Positions 12,204 to 26,280 of a stretch of DNA of 64,000 nt are shown here, piece after piece (position 1 is the first letter of the stretch; every line of letters begins with the position of its first letter). The DNA comes from Saccoglossus kowalevskii (Eukaryota > Hemichordata > Enteropneusta > Harrimaniidae). The stretch is taken from positions 101,354 through 165,353 of the forward strand of contig NW_003109603.1 of NCBI RefSeq assembly GCF_000003605.2, read 5' to 3'. The translations under genes were made by a program, and so were the position numbers. The notes under the pieces are model-generated. The model was not told the origin of the DNA and did no database searches. It worked only from the letters and a program-made list of their open reading frames with translations.

Positions 12204-15200
12204 GGTCGTTTGTTCTGCTTTGATCATACACAGATTGCTCTTCCATACTAGAGAATTATGGTCGTTTGTTCTGCTTTGATCACACACAGATTGCTCTTCC
12301 ATACTAGAGAATTATGGTCGTTTGTTCTGCTTTGATCATACACAGATTGCTCTTCCATATTAGAGAATTATGGTCGTTTGTTCTGCTTTGATCATACACA
12401 GATTGCTCTTCCATACTAGAGAATTATGGTCGTTTGTTCTGCTTTGATCATACACAGATTGCTCTTCCATACTAGAGAATTATGGCCGTTTGTTCTGCTT
12501 TGATCATACACAGATTGCTCTACTACTCCAAAGGAGTGATGGTCGTATGCTCTGCTTTGGTCATACACAGATTGCTCATCCATACTAGAGAATTATGGTA
12601 GTTTGCTCTTCTTTGATCATACACAGATTGCTCTTCCACATTAGAGAATTATAGTCGTTTGTTCTGCTTTGATCATACACAGATTGCTCTTCCACATTAA
12701 AGAATTATGCTCGTTTGTTCTGCTTTGATCATACACAGATTGCTCTACTACACCAAAGGAGTGATGGTCGTTTGCTCTGCTTTGATCATACACAGATTAC
12801 TCTTCCATACTAGAGAATTATGGGCGTTTGCTCTGCTTTGATCATACACAGATTGCTCTTCCATATTAGGGAATTATGGTAGTTTGTTGTGCTTTGTTCA
12901 TACACAGATTGCTCTACTACACCAAAGGAGTGATGGTCGTTTGTTCTGCTTTGATCATACACAGATTGCTCTTCCATACTAGAGAATTATGGTGGTTTGT
13001 TCTGCTTTGTTCATACACAGATTGCTCTTCTACACCAAAGGAGTGATGGTCGTTTGTTCTGCTGTGATCATACACAGATTGCTCTTCCATATTAGAGAAT
13101 TATGTTCATTTGTTCTGCTTTGATCATACACAGATTGCTCTACTACACCAAAGGAGTGATGGTCGTTTGTTCTGCTGTGATCATACACAGATTGCTCTTC
13201 CATATTAGAGAATTATGGTCATTTGTTCTGCTTTGATCATACACAGATTGCTCTACTACACCAAAGGATTGATGGTCGTTTGTTCTGCTTTGATCATACA
13301 CAGATTGCTCTTCCATACTAGAGAATTATGGTCGTTTGGTCTGCTTTGATCATACACAGATTGCTCTTCCATACTAGAGAATTATGGTCGTTTGTTCTGC
13401 TTTGTTCATACACAGATTGCTCTACTACACCAAATGAGTGATGGTCGTTTGTTCTGCTGTGATCATACACAGATTGCTCTTCCATATTAGAGAATTATGG
13501 TCATTTGTTCTGCTTTGATCATACACAGATTGCTCTACTACACCAAAGAAGTGATGGTCGTTTGTTCTGCTTTGATCATACACAGATTGCTCTTCCATAC
13601 TAGATAATTATGGTCGTTTGTTCTGCTTTGATCATACACAGAGATTGCTCTTCTATACTTGAGAATTATGGTCGTTTGTTCTGCTTTGATAATACACAGA
13701 TTGCTCTTCCATATTAGACAATTATGGTCGTTTACTCTGCTTTGATCATACACAGATTGCTCTACTACACCAAAAGAGTGATGGTCGTTTGATCTGCTTT
13801 GATCATACACAGATTGCTCTTCCATACTAGAGAATTATGGTCGTTCGTTCTGCTTTGATCATACACAGATTGCTCTTCCATACTAGAGAATTATGGTCGT
13901 TTGTTCTGCTTTGATCATACACAGATTGCTCTTCCATATTAGAGAATTATGGTCGTTTGTTCTGCTTTGATCATACACAGATTGCTCTTCCACACTAGAG
14001 AATTATGGTCGTTTGTTCTGCTTTGATCACACACAGATTGCTCTTCCATACTAGAGAATTATGGTCGTTTGTTCTGCTTTGATCATACACAGATTGCTCT
14101 ACTACACCAAAAGAGTGATGGTCGTTTGCTCTGCTTTGATCATACACAGATTGCTCTTCCACATTAGAGAATTATGGTCGTTTGTTCTGCTTTGATCATA
14201 CACAGATTGCTCTACTACACCAAAGGAGTGATGGTCGTTTGCTCTGCTTTGATCATACACAGATTACTCTTCCATACTAGAGAATTATGGTCGTTTGCTC
14301 TGCTTTGATCATACACAGATTGCTCTTCCATATTAGCGAATTATGGTCGTTTGTTCTGCTTTGATCATACACAGATTGCTCTTCCATATTAGAGAATTAT
14401 GGTCGTTTGTTCTGCTTTGATCATACACAGATTGCTCTTCCAGATTAGAGAATTATGGTCGTTTGTTCTGCTTTGATCATACACAGATTGCTCTACTACA
14501 CCAAATGAGTGATGGTCGTTTGATCTGCTTTGATCATACACAGATTGCTCTACTACACCAAAGGAGTGATGGTCGATTGTTCTGCTTTGATCATACACAG
14601 ATTGCTCTTCCATACTAGAGAACTATGATCGTTTGTTCTGCTTTGTTCATACACAGATTGCTCTACTACACCAAATGAGTGATGGTCGTTTGATCTGCTT
14701 TGATCATACACAGATTGCTCTTCCATACTAGAGAATTATGGTCGTTTGTTCTGCTTTGATCACACACAGATTGCTCTTCCATACTAGAGAATTATGGTCG
14801 TTTGTTCTGCTTTGATCATACACAGATTGCTCTTCCATATTAGAGAATTATGGTCGTTTGTTCTGCTTTGATCATACACAGATTGCTCTTCCAGATTAGA
14901 GAATTATGGTCGTTTGTTCTGCTTTGATCATACACAGATTGCTCTTCCATACTAGAGAATTATGGTCGTTTGTTCTGCTTTGATCATACACAGATTGCTC
15001 TTCCATACTAGAGAATTATGGCCGTTTGTTCTGCTTTGATCATACACAGATTGCTCTACTACACCAAAGGAGTGATGGTAGTTTGCTCTGCTTTGATCAT
15101 ACACAGATTACTCTTCCATACTAGAGAATTATGGTCGTTTGTTCTGCTTTGATCATACAAAGATTGCTCTTCCATACTAGAGAATTATGGTCATTTGTGC

Positions 15201-15752
15201 TGCTTTGATCATACACAGATTGCTCTACTACACCAAAGGAGTGATGGTCGTTTGTTCTGCTGTGATCATACACAGATTGCTCTTCCATATTAGAGAATTA
15301 TGGTCATTTGTTCTGCTTTGATCATACACAGATTGCTCTACTACACCAAAGGAGTGATGGTCGTTTGTTCTGCTTTCATCATACACAGATTGCTCTTCCA
15401 TGCTAGAGAATTATGGTCGTTTGTTCTGCTTTGGTCATACACAGATTGCTCTACTACACCAAATGAGAGATGGTCGTTTGTTCTGCTGTGATCATACACA
15501 GATTGCTCTTCCATATTAGAGAATTATGGTCATTTGTTCTGCTTTGATCATACACAGATTGCTCTACTACACCAAAGGAGTGATGGTCGTTTGTTCTGCT
15601 TTGATCATACACAGATTGCTCTTCCATACTAGATAATTATGGTCGTTTGTTCTGCTTTGATCATACACAGATTGCTCTACTATACCAAAGGAGTGATGGT
15701 CGTTTGTTCTGCTTTGATCATACACAGATGCTCTTCCATACTAGATAATTAT

Positions 15753-16037
15753 GGTCGTTTGTTCTGCTTGATCATACACAGAGATTGCTCTTCTATACTA
15801 GAGAAATATGGTCGTTTGTTCTGCTTTGATAATACACAGATTTGCTCTTCCATATTAGACAATTATGGTCGTTTGTTCTGCTTTGATCATACACAGATTG
15901 CTCTTCCATACTAGATAATTATGGTCGTTTGTTCTGCTTTGATCATACACAGAGATTGCTCTTCTATACTAGAGAATTATGGTCGTTTGTTCTGCTTTGA
16001 TAATACACAGATTGCTCTTCCATATTTAGACAATTAT
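15753..16037 (+). repeat. Two alpha cassettes 170 bp apart
   Basis: The copies at 15753-15866 and 15923-16037 are separated by a single monomer ending tagataattat, the closest spacing in the window. The first has small indels (ctgcttgatc, cacagatttgc) and the second has catatttagac. Unequal exchange that duplicated three monomers (about 170 bp) explains the arrangement. Confidence 0.85.
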
Positions 16038-16224
16038 GGTCGTTTGTTCTGCTTTGATCATACACAGATTGCTCTTCCATACTAGAGATTTATGGTCGTT
16101 TGTTCTGCTTTGATGACACACAGATTGCTCTTCCATACTAGAGAATTATGGTCGTTTGTTCTGCTTTGATCATACACAGATTGCTCTTCCATATTAGAGA
16201 ATTATGGTCGTTTGTTTTGCTTTG

Positions 16225-16960
16225 TTCATACACAGATTTCTCTACTACACCAAAGGATTGATGGTCGTTTGTTCTGCTGTGATCATACACAGATTGCTCT
16301 TCCATATTAGAGAATTATGGTCATTTGTGCTGCTTTGATCATACACAGATTGCTCTACTACACCAAAGGAGTGATGGTCGTTTGTTCTGCTGTGATCATA
16401 CACAGATTGCTCTTCCATATTAGAGAATTATGGTCATTTGTTCTGCTTTGATCATACACAGATTGCTTTACTACACCAAAGGTGTGATGGTCGTTTGTTC
16501 TGCTGTGATCATACACAGATTGCTTTTCCATATTAGAGAATTATGGTCATTTGTTCTGCTTTGATCATACACAGATTGCTCTACTACACCAAAGGAGTGA
16601 TGGTCGTTTGTTCTGCTTTGATCATACACAGATTTCTCTTCCATACTAGAGAATTATGGTCGTTTGTTCTGCTTAGATCATACACAGATTGCTCTTCCAT
16701 ACTAGAGAATTATGGTCGTTTGTTCTGCTTTGATCATACACAGATTGCTCTTCCATACTAGAGAATTATGGTCGTTTGATCTGCTTTGATCATACACTGA
16801 TTGCTCTACTACACCAAAGGAGTGATGGTCGTTTGCTCTGCTTTGATGATACACAGATTGCTCTTCCATACTAGAGAATTATGGTCGTTTGTTCTGCTTT
16901 GATCATACACAGATTGCTCTTCCATACTAGAGAATTATGGTCGTTTGTTCTGCTTTGTTC
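16225..16960 (+). repeat. Triplicated segment, copy 2
   Basis: It carries the full marker series of the copy at 10130. Distinguishing changes include aaaggattgat after the cagatttctc unit and aaaggtgtgat after the gctttacta unit. Confidence 0.8.
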
Positions 16961-17690
16961 ATACACAGATTGCTCTACTACACCAAAGGAGTGATGGTCG
17001 TTTGTTCTGCTGTGATCATACACAGATTGCTCTTCCATATTAGAGAATTATGGTCATTTGTTCTGCTTTGATCATACACAGATTGCTCTAGTACACCAAA
17101 GGAGTGATGGTCGTTTGTTCTGCTGTGATCATACACAGATTGCTCTTCCATATTAGACAATTATGGTCGTTTGTTCTGCTTTGATCATACACAGATTGCT
17201 CTTCCATGCTAGAGAATTATGGTCGTTTGTTCTGCTTTGGTCATACACAGATTGCTCTTCCATACTAGAGAATTATGGTCGTTTGTTCTGCTTTGATCAT
17301 ACACAGATTGCTCTACTACACCAAATGAGTGATGGTCGTTTGTCTGCTGTGATCATACACAGATTGCTCTTCCATATTAGAGAATTATGGTCATTTGTTC
17401 TGCTTTGATCATACACAGATTGCTCTACTACACCAAAGGAGTGATGGTCGTTTGTTCTGCTTTGATCATACACAGATTGCTCTTCCATACTAGATAATTA
17501 TGGTCGTTTGTTCTGCTTTGATCATACACAGAGATTGCTCTTCTATACTAGAGAATTATGGTCGTTTGTTCTGCTTTGATAATACACAGATTGCTCTTCC
17601 ATATTAGACAATTATGGTCGTTTGTTCTGCTTTGATCATACACAGATTGCTCTTCCATACTAGAGAATTATGGTCGTTTGTTCTGCTTTG

Positions 17691-18396
17691 ATCACACACA
17701 GATTGCTCTTCCATACTAGAGAATTATGGTCATTTGTTCTGCTTTGATCATACACAGATTGCTCTACTACACCAAAAGAGTGATGGTCGTTTGTTCTGCT
17801 TTGATCATACACAGATTGCTCTTCCATACTAGAGAATTATGGTCGTTTGTTTTGATTTGATCATACACAGATTGCTCTTCCATACTAGAGTATTATGGTC
17901 GTTTGTTCTGCTTTGTTCATACACAGATTGCTCTACTACACCAAAGGAGTGATGGTCGTTTGTTCTGCTGTGATCATACACAGATTGCTCTTCCATATTA
18001 GAGAATTATGGTCATTTGTGCTGCTTTGATCATACACAGATTGCTCTACTACACCAAAGGAGTGATGGTCGTTTGTTCTGCTGTGATCATACACAGATTG
18101 CTCTTCCATATTAGAGAATTATGGTCATTTGTTCTGCTTTGATCATACACAGATTGCTCTACTACACCAAAGGAGTGATGGTCGTTTGTTCTGCTTTCAT
18201 CATACACAGATTGCTCTTCCATGCTAGAGAATTATGGTCGTTTGTTCTGCTTTGGTCATACACAGATTGCTCTTCCATACTAGAGAATTATGGTCGTTTG
18301 TTCTGCTTTGTTCATACACAGATTGCTCTACTACACCAAATGAGAGATGGTCGTTTGTTCTGCTGTGATCATACACAGATTGCTCTTCCATATTAG
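17691..18396 (+). repeat. Segmental copy with 'tagagtattatgg' marker, copy 1
   Basis: It runs from a gatcacacac unit, through an aaaagagtgat B unit, a gatttgatc unit and the private tail tagagtattat, into a beta cassette. The same segment lies at 39858-40563 (offset 22,167), and its second half lies at about 48.72-49.3 kb (offset 30,966). The offsets measured at several markers agree exactly, so there is no net indel between copies. Confidence 0.85.
18121..18396 (+). repeat. Beta cassette, 'tgctag/gagagat' subfamily
   Basis: The order is as in the copy at 9436, but with two linked private changes about 155 bp apart: tail catgctag instead of catactag, and aaatgagagat instead of aaatgagtgat. 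Full copies with both: 18121, 28728, 38991, 40288 and 49087 (the last with indels near its end). The copy at 15300 also has both changes but lacks one 56-bp unit. Confidence 0.88.
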
Positions 18397-20525
18397 AGAA
18401 TTATGGTCATTTGTTCTGCTTTGATCATACACAGATTGCTCTACTACACCAAAGGAGTGATGGTCGTTTGTTCTGCTTTGATCATACACAGATTGCTCTT
18501 CCATACTAGATAATTATGGTCGTTTGTTCTGCTTTGATCATACACAGATTGCTCCACTATACCAAAGGAGTGATGGTCGTTTGTTCTGCTTTGATCATAC
18601 ACAGATTGCTCTTCCATACTAGAGAATTATGGTCGTTTGTTCTGCTTTGATCATACACAGATTGCTCTTCCATACTAAAGAATTATGGTCGTTTGTTCTG
18701 CTTTGATCATACAAAGATTGCTCTTCCATACTAGAGAATTATGGTCGTTTGTTCTGCTTTGATCATACACTGATTGCTCTACTACACCAAAGGAGTGATG
18801 GTCGTTTGCTCTGCTTTGATCATACACAGATTGCTCTTCCATACTAGAGAATTATGGTCGTTTGTTCTGCTTTGATCATACACAGGTTGCTCTTCCATAC
18901 TAGAGAATTATGGTCGTTTGTTCTGCTTTGTTCATACACAGATTGCTCTACTACACCAAATGAGTGATGGTCGTTTGTTCTGCTGTGATCATACACAGAT
19001 TGCTCTTCCATATTAAGAATTATGGTCATTTTGTTCTGCTTTGATCATACACAGATTGCTCTACTACACCAAAGGAATGATGGTAGTTTTGTTCTGCTGT
19101 GATCATACACAGATTGCTCTTCCATATTACAGAATTATGGTCATTTGTTCTGCTTTGATCATACAACAGATTGCTCTACTACACCAAATGAGTGATGGTC
19201 GTTTGTTCTGCTGTGATCATACACAGATTGCTCTTCCATATTAGAGAATTATGGTCATTTTGTTCTGCTTTGATCATACACAGATTGCTCTACTACACCA
19301 ACGAAGTGATGGTCGTTTGTTCTGCTTTGATCATACACGGATTGCTCTTCCATACTAGATAATTATGGTCGTTTGTTCTGCTTTCATCATACACAGAGAT
19401 TGCTCTTCTATACTAGAGAATTATGGTCGTTTGTTCTGCTTTGATAATACACAGATTGCTCTTCCATATTAGACAATTATGGTCGTTTACTCTGCTTTGA
19501 TCATACACAGATTGCTCTACTACACCAAAAGAGTGATGGTCGTTTGTTCTGCTTTGATCATACACAGATTGCTCTTCCATACTAGAGAATTATGGTCGTT
19601 CGTTCTGCTTTGATCATACACAGATTGCTCTTCCATACTAGAGAATTTTGGTCGTTTGTTCTGCTTTGATCATACACAGATTGCTCTTCCATATTAGAGA
19701 ATTATGGTCGTTTGTTCTGCTTTGATCATACACAGATTGCTCTTCCATACTAGAGAATTATGGTCGTTTGTTCTGCTTTGATCACACACAGATTGCTCTT
19801 CCATACTAAAGAATTATGGTCGTTTGATCTGCTTTGATCATACACAGATTGCTCTTCCATATTAGAGAATTATGGTCGTTTGTTCTGTTTTGATCATACA
19901 CAGATTGCTCTTCCATATTAGAGAATTATGGTCGTTTGTCTGCTTTGATCATACACAGATTGCTCTTCCATACTAGAGAATTATGGTCGTTTGTTTTGCT
20001 TTGATGATACACAGAATTGCTCTTCCATAGTAGAGAATTATGGCCGTTTGTTATGCTTTGATCATACACAGATTGCTCTACTACACCAAAGGAGTGATGG
20101 TCGTATGTTCTGCTTTGGTCATACACAGATTGATCATCCATACTAGAGAATTACGGTAGTTTGTTCTTCTTTGATCATACACAGATTGCTCTTCCACATT
20201 AGAGAATTATGGTCGTTTGTTGTGCTTTGATCATACACAGATTGCTCTACTACACCAAAGGAGTGATGGTCGTTTGCTCTGCTTTGATCATACACAGATT
20301 GCTCTTCCACATTAGAGAATTATGGTCGTTTGTTTTGCTTTGATCATACACAGATTGCTTTACTACACCAAAGGAGTGATGGTCGTTTGCTCTGCTTTGA
20401 TCATACACAGATTACTCTTCCATACTAGAGAATTATGGTCGTTTGCTCTGCTTTGATCATACACAGATTGCTCTTCCATATTAGAGAATTATGGTCGTTT
20501 GTTCTGCTTTGATCATACACAGATT

Positions 20526-21040
20526 GCTTTTCATTATTAGAGAATTATGGTCGTTTGTTCTGCTTTGTTCATACACAGATTGCTCTACTACACCAAATGA
20601 GTGATGGTCGTTTGTTCTGCTGTGATCATACACTGATTGCTCTTCCATATTAGAGAATTATGGTCATTTGTTCTGCTTTGATCATACACAGATTGCTCTA
20701 CTACACCATAGAAGTGATGGTCGTTTGTTCTGCTTTGATCATACACAGATTGCTCTTCCATACTAGATAATTATGGTCGTTTGTTCTGCTTTGATCATAC
20801 ACAGAGATTGCTATTCCATATTAGACAATTATGGTCGTTTACTCTGCTTTGATCATACACAGATTGCTCTACTACACCAAAAGAGTGATGGTCGTTTGTT
20901 CTGCTTTGATCATACACAGATTGCTCTTCCATACTAGAGAATTATGGTCGTTCGTTCTGCTTTGATCATACACAGATTGCTCTTCCATACTAGAGAATTA
21001 TGGTCGTTTGTTCTGCTTTGATCATACACAGATTGCTCTT
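20526..21040 (+). repeat. Direct duplication partner of 26281-26795
   Basis: It shares four private variants with 26281 onwards at a constant offset of 5,755 bp: gcttttcattattag, cactgattgctcttcc, caccatagaag and gctattccatattag. Flanks on both sides diverge in variant order. Related but less similar segments with cttcattattag occur at 5753 and 22387. Confidence 0.87.
20775..20832 (+). repeat. Hybrid monomer, copy 2
   Basis: This has the same junction as the copy at 5998, with the private change gctattcc. That change is shared only with the copy at 26530, so these two are sister copies of one later duplication. Confidence 0.88.
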
Positions 21041-22632
21041 CCATACTAGAGAATTATGGTCGTTTGTTCTGATTTGATCATACACAGATTGCTCTTCCAT
21101 ATTAGAGAATTATGGTCGTTTGTTCTGCTTTGATCATACACAGATTGCTCTTCCATACTAGAGAATTATGGTCGTTTGTTCTGCTTTGATCACACACAGA
21201 TTGCTCTTCCATACTAGAGAATTATGGTCGTTTGTTCTGCTTTGATCATACACAGATTGCTCTTCCATATTAGAGAATTATGGTCGTTTGTTCTGTTTTG
21301 ATCATACACAGATTGCTCTTCCATATTAGAGAATTATGGTCGTTTGTTCTGCTTTGTTCATACACAGATTGCTCTACTACACCAAAGGAGTGATGGTCGT
21401 TTGATCTGCTTTGATCATACACAGATTGCTCTTCCATACTAGATAATTATGGTCGTTTGTTCTGCTTTGATCATACACAGAGATTGCTCTTCTATACTAG
21501 AGAATTATGGTCGTTTGTTCTGCTTTGATAATACACAGATTGCTCTTCCATATTAGACAATTATGGTCGTTTGTTCTGCTTTGATCATACACAGATTGCT
21601 CTTCCATACTAGAGAATTATGGTCGTTTGTTCTGCTTTGATCACACACAGATTGCTCTTCCATACTAGAGAATTATGGTCGTTTGTTCTGCTTTGATCAT
21701 ACACAGATTGCTCTTCCATATTAGACAATTATGGTCGTTTGTTCTGCTTTGATCATACACAGATTGCTCTTCCATACTAGAGAATTATGGTCGTTTGTTC
21801 TGCTTTGATCACACACAGATTGCTCTTCCATACTAGAGAATTATGGTCGTTTGTTCTGCTTTGATCATACACAGATTGCTCTTCCATATTAGAGAATTAT
21901 GGTCGTTTGTTCTGCTTTGATCATACACAGATTGCTCTTCCAGATTAGAGAATTATGGTCGTTTGTTCTGCTTTGGTCATACACAGATTGCTCATCCATA
22001 CTAGAGAATTACTGTAGTTTGCTCTTCTTTGATCATACACAGATTGCTCCTCCACATTAGAGAATTATGGTCGTTTGTTCTGCTTTGATCATACACAGAT
22101 TGCTCTACTACACCAAAGGAGTGATGGTCGTTTGCTCTGCTTTGATCATACACAGATTGCTCTTCCACATTAGAGAATTATGGTCGTTTGTTCTGCTTTG
22201 ATCATACACAGATTGCTCTACTACACCAAAGGAGTGATGGTCGTTTGCTCTGCTTTGATCATACACAGATTACTCTTCCATACTAGAGAATTATGGTCGT
22301 TTGCTCTGCTTTGATCATACACAGATTGCTCTTCCATATTAGAGAATTATGGTCGTTTGTTCTGCTTTGATCATACACAGATTGCTCTTCATTATTAGAG
22401 AATTATGGTCGTTTGTTCTGCTTTGTTCATACACAGATTGCTCTACTACACCAAATGAGTGATGGTCGTTTGTTCTGCTGTGATCATACACAGATTGCTC
22501 TTCCATATTAGAGAATTATGGTCATTTGTTCTGCTTTGATCATACACAGATTGCTCTACTACACCAAAGAAGTGATGGTCGTTTGCTCTGCTTTGATCAT
22601 ACACAGATTGCTCTTCCATACTAGATAATTAT

Positions 22633-22690
22633 GGTCGTTTGTTCTGCTTTGATCATACACAGAGATTGCTCTTCCATATTAGACAATTAT
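22633..22690 (+). repeat. Hybrid monomer, copy 3
   Basis: It keeps gctcttcc at the junction and lies in a neighbourhood that matches 25218 onwards at an offset of 2,657 bp and 5926 onwards at an offset of 16,635 bp (aligned on the B tail aaagaagtgat). Confidence 0.88.
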
Positions 22691-24241
22691 GGTCGTTTAC
22701 TCTGCTTTGATCATACACATATTGCTCTACTACACCAAAAGAGTGATGGTCGTTTGTTCTGCTTTGATCATACACAGATTGCTCTTCCATACTAGAGAAT
22801 TATGGTCGTTCGTTCTGCTTTGATCATACACAGATTGCTCTTCCATACTAGAGAATTATGGTCGTTTGTTCTGATTTGATCATACACAGATTGCTCTTCC
22901 ATATTAGAGAATTATGGTCGTTTGTTCTGCTTTGATCATACACAGATTGCTCTTCCATACTAGAGAATTATGGTCGTTTGTTCTGCTTTGATCACACACA
23001 GATTGCTCTTCCATACTAGAGAATTATGGTCGTTTGTTCTGCTTTGATCATACACAGATTGCTCTTCCATATTAGAGAATTATGGTCGTTTGTTCTGTTT
23101 TGATCATACACAGATTGCTCTTCCATATTAGAGAATTATGGTCGTTTGTTCTGCTTTGTTCATACACAGATTGCTCTACTACACCAAAGGAGTGATGGTC
23201 GTTTGATCTGCTTTGATCATACACAGATTGCTCTTCCATACTAGATAATTATGGTCGTTTGTTCTGCTTTGATCATACACAGAGATTGCTCTTCTATACT
23301 AGAGAATTATGGTCGTTTGTTCTGCTTTGATAATACACAGATTGCTCTTCCATATTAGACAATTATGGTCGTTTACTCTGCTTTGATCATACACAGATTG
23401 CTCTACTACACCAAAAGAGTGATGGTCGTTTTGTTCTGCTTTGATCATACACAGATTGCTCTTCCATACTAGAGAATTATGGTCGTTCGTTCTGCTTTGA
23501 TCATACACAGATTGCTCTTCCATACTAGAGAATTATGGTCGTTTGTTCTGCTTTGATCATACACTGATTGCTCTACTACACCAAAGGAGTGATGGTCGTT
23601 TGCTTTGCTTTGATCATACACAGATTGCTCTTCCATACTAGAGAATTATGGTCGTTTGTTCTGCTTTGATCATACACAGATTGCTCTTCCATACTAGAGA
23701 ATTATGGTCGTTTGTTCTGCTTTGTTCATACACAGATTGCTCTACTACACCAAAGGAGTGATGGTCGTTTGTTCTGCTGTGATCATACACAGATTGCTCT
23801 TCCATATTAGAGAATTATGGTCATTTGTTCTGCTTTGATCATACACAGATTGCTCTACTACACCAAAGGAGTGATGGTCGTTTGTTCTGCTGTGATCATA
23901 CACAGATTGCTCTTCCATATTAGAGAATTATGGTCATTTGTTCTGCTTTGATCATACACAGATTGCTCTACTACACCAAAGGAGTGATGGTCGTTTGTTC
24001 TGCTTTGATCATACACAGATTGCTCTTCCATACTAGAGAATTATGGTCGTTTGTTCTGATTTGATCATACACAGATTGCTCTTCCATACTAGAGAATTAT
24101 GGTCGTTTGTTCTGCTTTGTTCATACACAGATTGCTCTACTACACCAAAGGAGTGATGGTCGTTTGTTCTGCTGTGATCATACACAGATTGCTCTTCCAT
24201 ATTAGAGAATTATGGTCATTTGTTCTTCTTTGATCATACAC

Positions 24242-25055
24242 AGATTGCTCTACTACACCAAAGGAGTGATGGTCGTTTGTTCTGCTTTGATCATACACAG
24301 ATTGCTCTTCCATACTAGATAATTATGGTCGTTTGTTCTGCTTTGATCATACACAGAGATTGCTCTTCTATACTAAAGAATTATGGTCGTTTGTTCTGCT
24401 TTGATAATACACAGATTGCTCTTTCATATTAGACAATTATGGGTCGTTTACTCTGCTTTGATCATACACAGATTGCTTTGCTACACCAAAGGAGTGATGG
24501 TCGTTTGTTCTGCTTTGATCATACACAGATTGCTCTTCCATACTAGAGAATTATGGTCGTTTGTTCTGCTTTGATCATACACAGATTGCTTTTCCATACT
24601 AGAGAATTATGGTCGTTTGTTTTGCTTTGATCATACACAGATTGCTTTTTCATATTAGAGAATTATGGTCGTTTGTTTTGCTTTGATCATACACAGATTG
24701 CTGTTCCAGATTAGAGAATTATGGTCGGTTGTTTTGCTTTGATCATACACAGATTGCTTTACTACACCAAAGGAGTGATGGTCGTTTGTTTTGCTGTGAT
24801 CATACACAGATTGCTCTTCCATATTAGAGAATTATGGTCATTTGTTTTGCTTTGATCATACACAGATTGCTTTACTACACCAAAGGAGTGATGGTCGTTT
24901 GTTTTGCTGTGATCATACACAGATTGCTTTTCCATATTAGAGAATTATGGTCATTTGTTTTGCTTTGATCATACACAGATTGCTTTATTACACCAAAGGA
25001 GTGATGGTCGTTTGTTCTGCTTTGATCATACACAGATTGCTCTTCCATACTAGAG
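24242..25055 (+). repeat. Segmental duplicate of 54.03-54.84 kb
   Basis: It has the same order of alpha cassette (with ctatactaaag), ctgctacacc B unit, tttcatattag unit, gctgttccagattag unit and A-B dimers as 54.03-54.84 kb. The offset is 29,784 bp, then 29,783 after one extra g in gggtcg near 24441. Homology stops at ttatgtgctcg near 25060, which looks like a junction. The copy carries the C-to-T patch described in the findings. Confidence 0.87.
24424..24988 (+). other. Patch of one-directional C-to-T changes
   Basis: Compared with the 54-kb duplicate, this copy has T for C at 24424, 24478, 24591, 24622, 24647, 24678, 24734, 24759, 24791, 24847, 24904, 24960, 24985 and 24988. Thirteen of the fourteen follow a T, and twelve are TCT to TTT. 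I saw no matching G-to-A series. The cause is not determined. Confidence 0.8.
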
Positions 25056-25289
25056 AATTATGTGCTCGTTTGTTCTGCTTTGATCATACACAGATTGCTC
25101 TACTACACCAAAGGAGTGATGGTCGTATGCTCTGCTTTGGTCATACACAGATTGCTCATCCATATTAGAGAATTATGGTCATTTGTTCTGCTTTGATCAT
25201 ACACAGATTGCTCTACTACACCAAAGAAGTGATGGTCGTTTGCTCTGCTTTGATCATACACAGATTGCTCTTCCATACTAGATAATTAT

Positions 25290-25347
25290 GGTCGTTTGTT
25301 CTGCTTTGATCATACACAGAGATTGCTCTTCCATATTAGACAATTAT
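25290..25347 (+). repeat. Hybrid monomer, copy 4
   Basis: It sits 2,657 bp from the copy at 22633, with the same flanking order: B tail aaagaagtgat, a gtttgctctg unit ending tagataattat, the hybrid, then a tttactctgc B unit ending aaaagagtgat. Confidence 0.88.
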
Positions 25348-26280
25348 GGTCGTTTACTCTGCTTTGATCATACACAGATTGCTCTACTACACCAAAAGAG
25401 TGATGGTCGTTTGTTCTGCTTTGATCATACACAGATTGCTCTTCCATACTAGAGAATTATGGTCGTTCGTTCTGCTTTGATCATACACAGATTGCTCTTC
25501 CATACTAGAGAATTATGGTCGTTTGTTCTGCTTTGATCATACACAGATTGCTCTTCCATATTAGAGAATTATGGTCGTTTGTTCTGCTTTGATCATACAC
25601 AGATTGCTCTTCCATACTAGAGAATTATGGTCGTTTGTTCTGCTTTGATCACACACAGATTGCTCTTCCATACTAGAGAATTATGGTCGTTTGTTCTGCT
25701 TTGATCATACACAGATTGCTCTTCCATATTAGAGAATTATGGTCGTTTGTTCTGTTTTGATCATACACAGATTGCTCTTCCATATTAGAGAATTATGGTC
25801 GTTTGTTCTGCTTTGTTCATACACAGATTGCTCTACTACACCAAAGGAGTGATGGTCGTTTGATCTGCTTTGATCATACACAGATTGCTCTTCCATACTA
25901 GATAATTATGGTCGTTTGTTCTGCTTTGATCATACACAGAGATTGCTCTTCTATACTAGAGAATTATGGTCGTTTGTTCTGCTTTGATAATACACAGATT
26001 GCTCTTCCATATTAGACAATTATGGTCGTTTGTTCTGCTTTGATCATACACAGATTGCTCTTCCATACTAGAGAATTATGGTCGTTTGTTCTGCTTTGAT
26101 CACACACAGATTGCTCTTCCATACTAGAGAATTATGGTCGTTTGTTCTGCTTTGATCATACACAGATTGCTCTTCCATATTAGACAATTATGGTCGTTTG
26201 TTCTGCTTTGATCATACACAGATTGCTCTTCCATACTAGAGAATTATGGTCGTTTGTTCTGCTTTGATCATACACAGATT

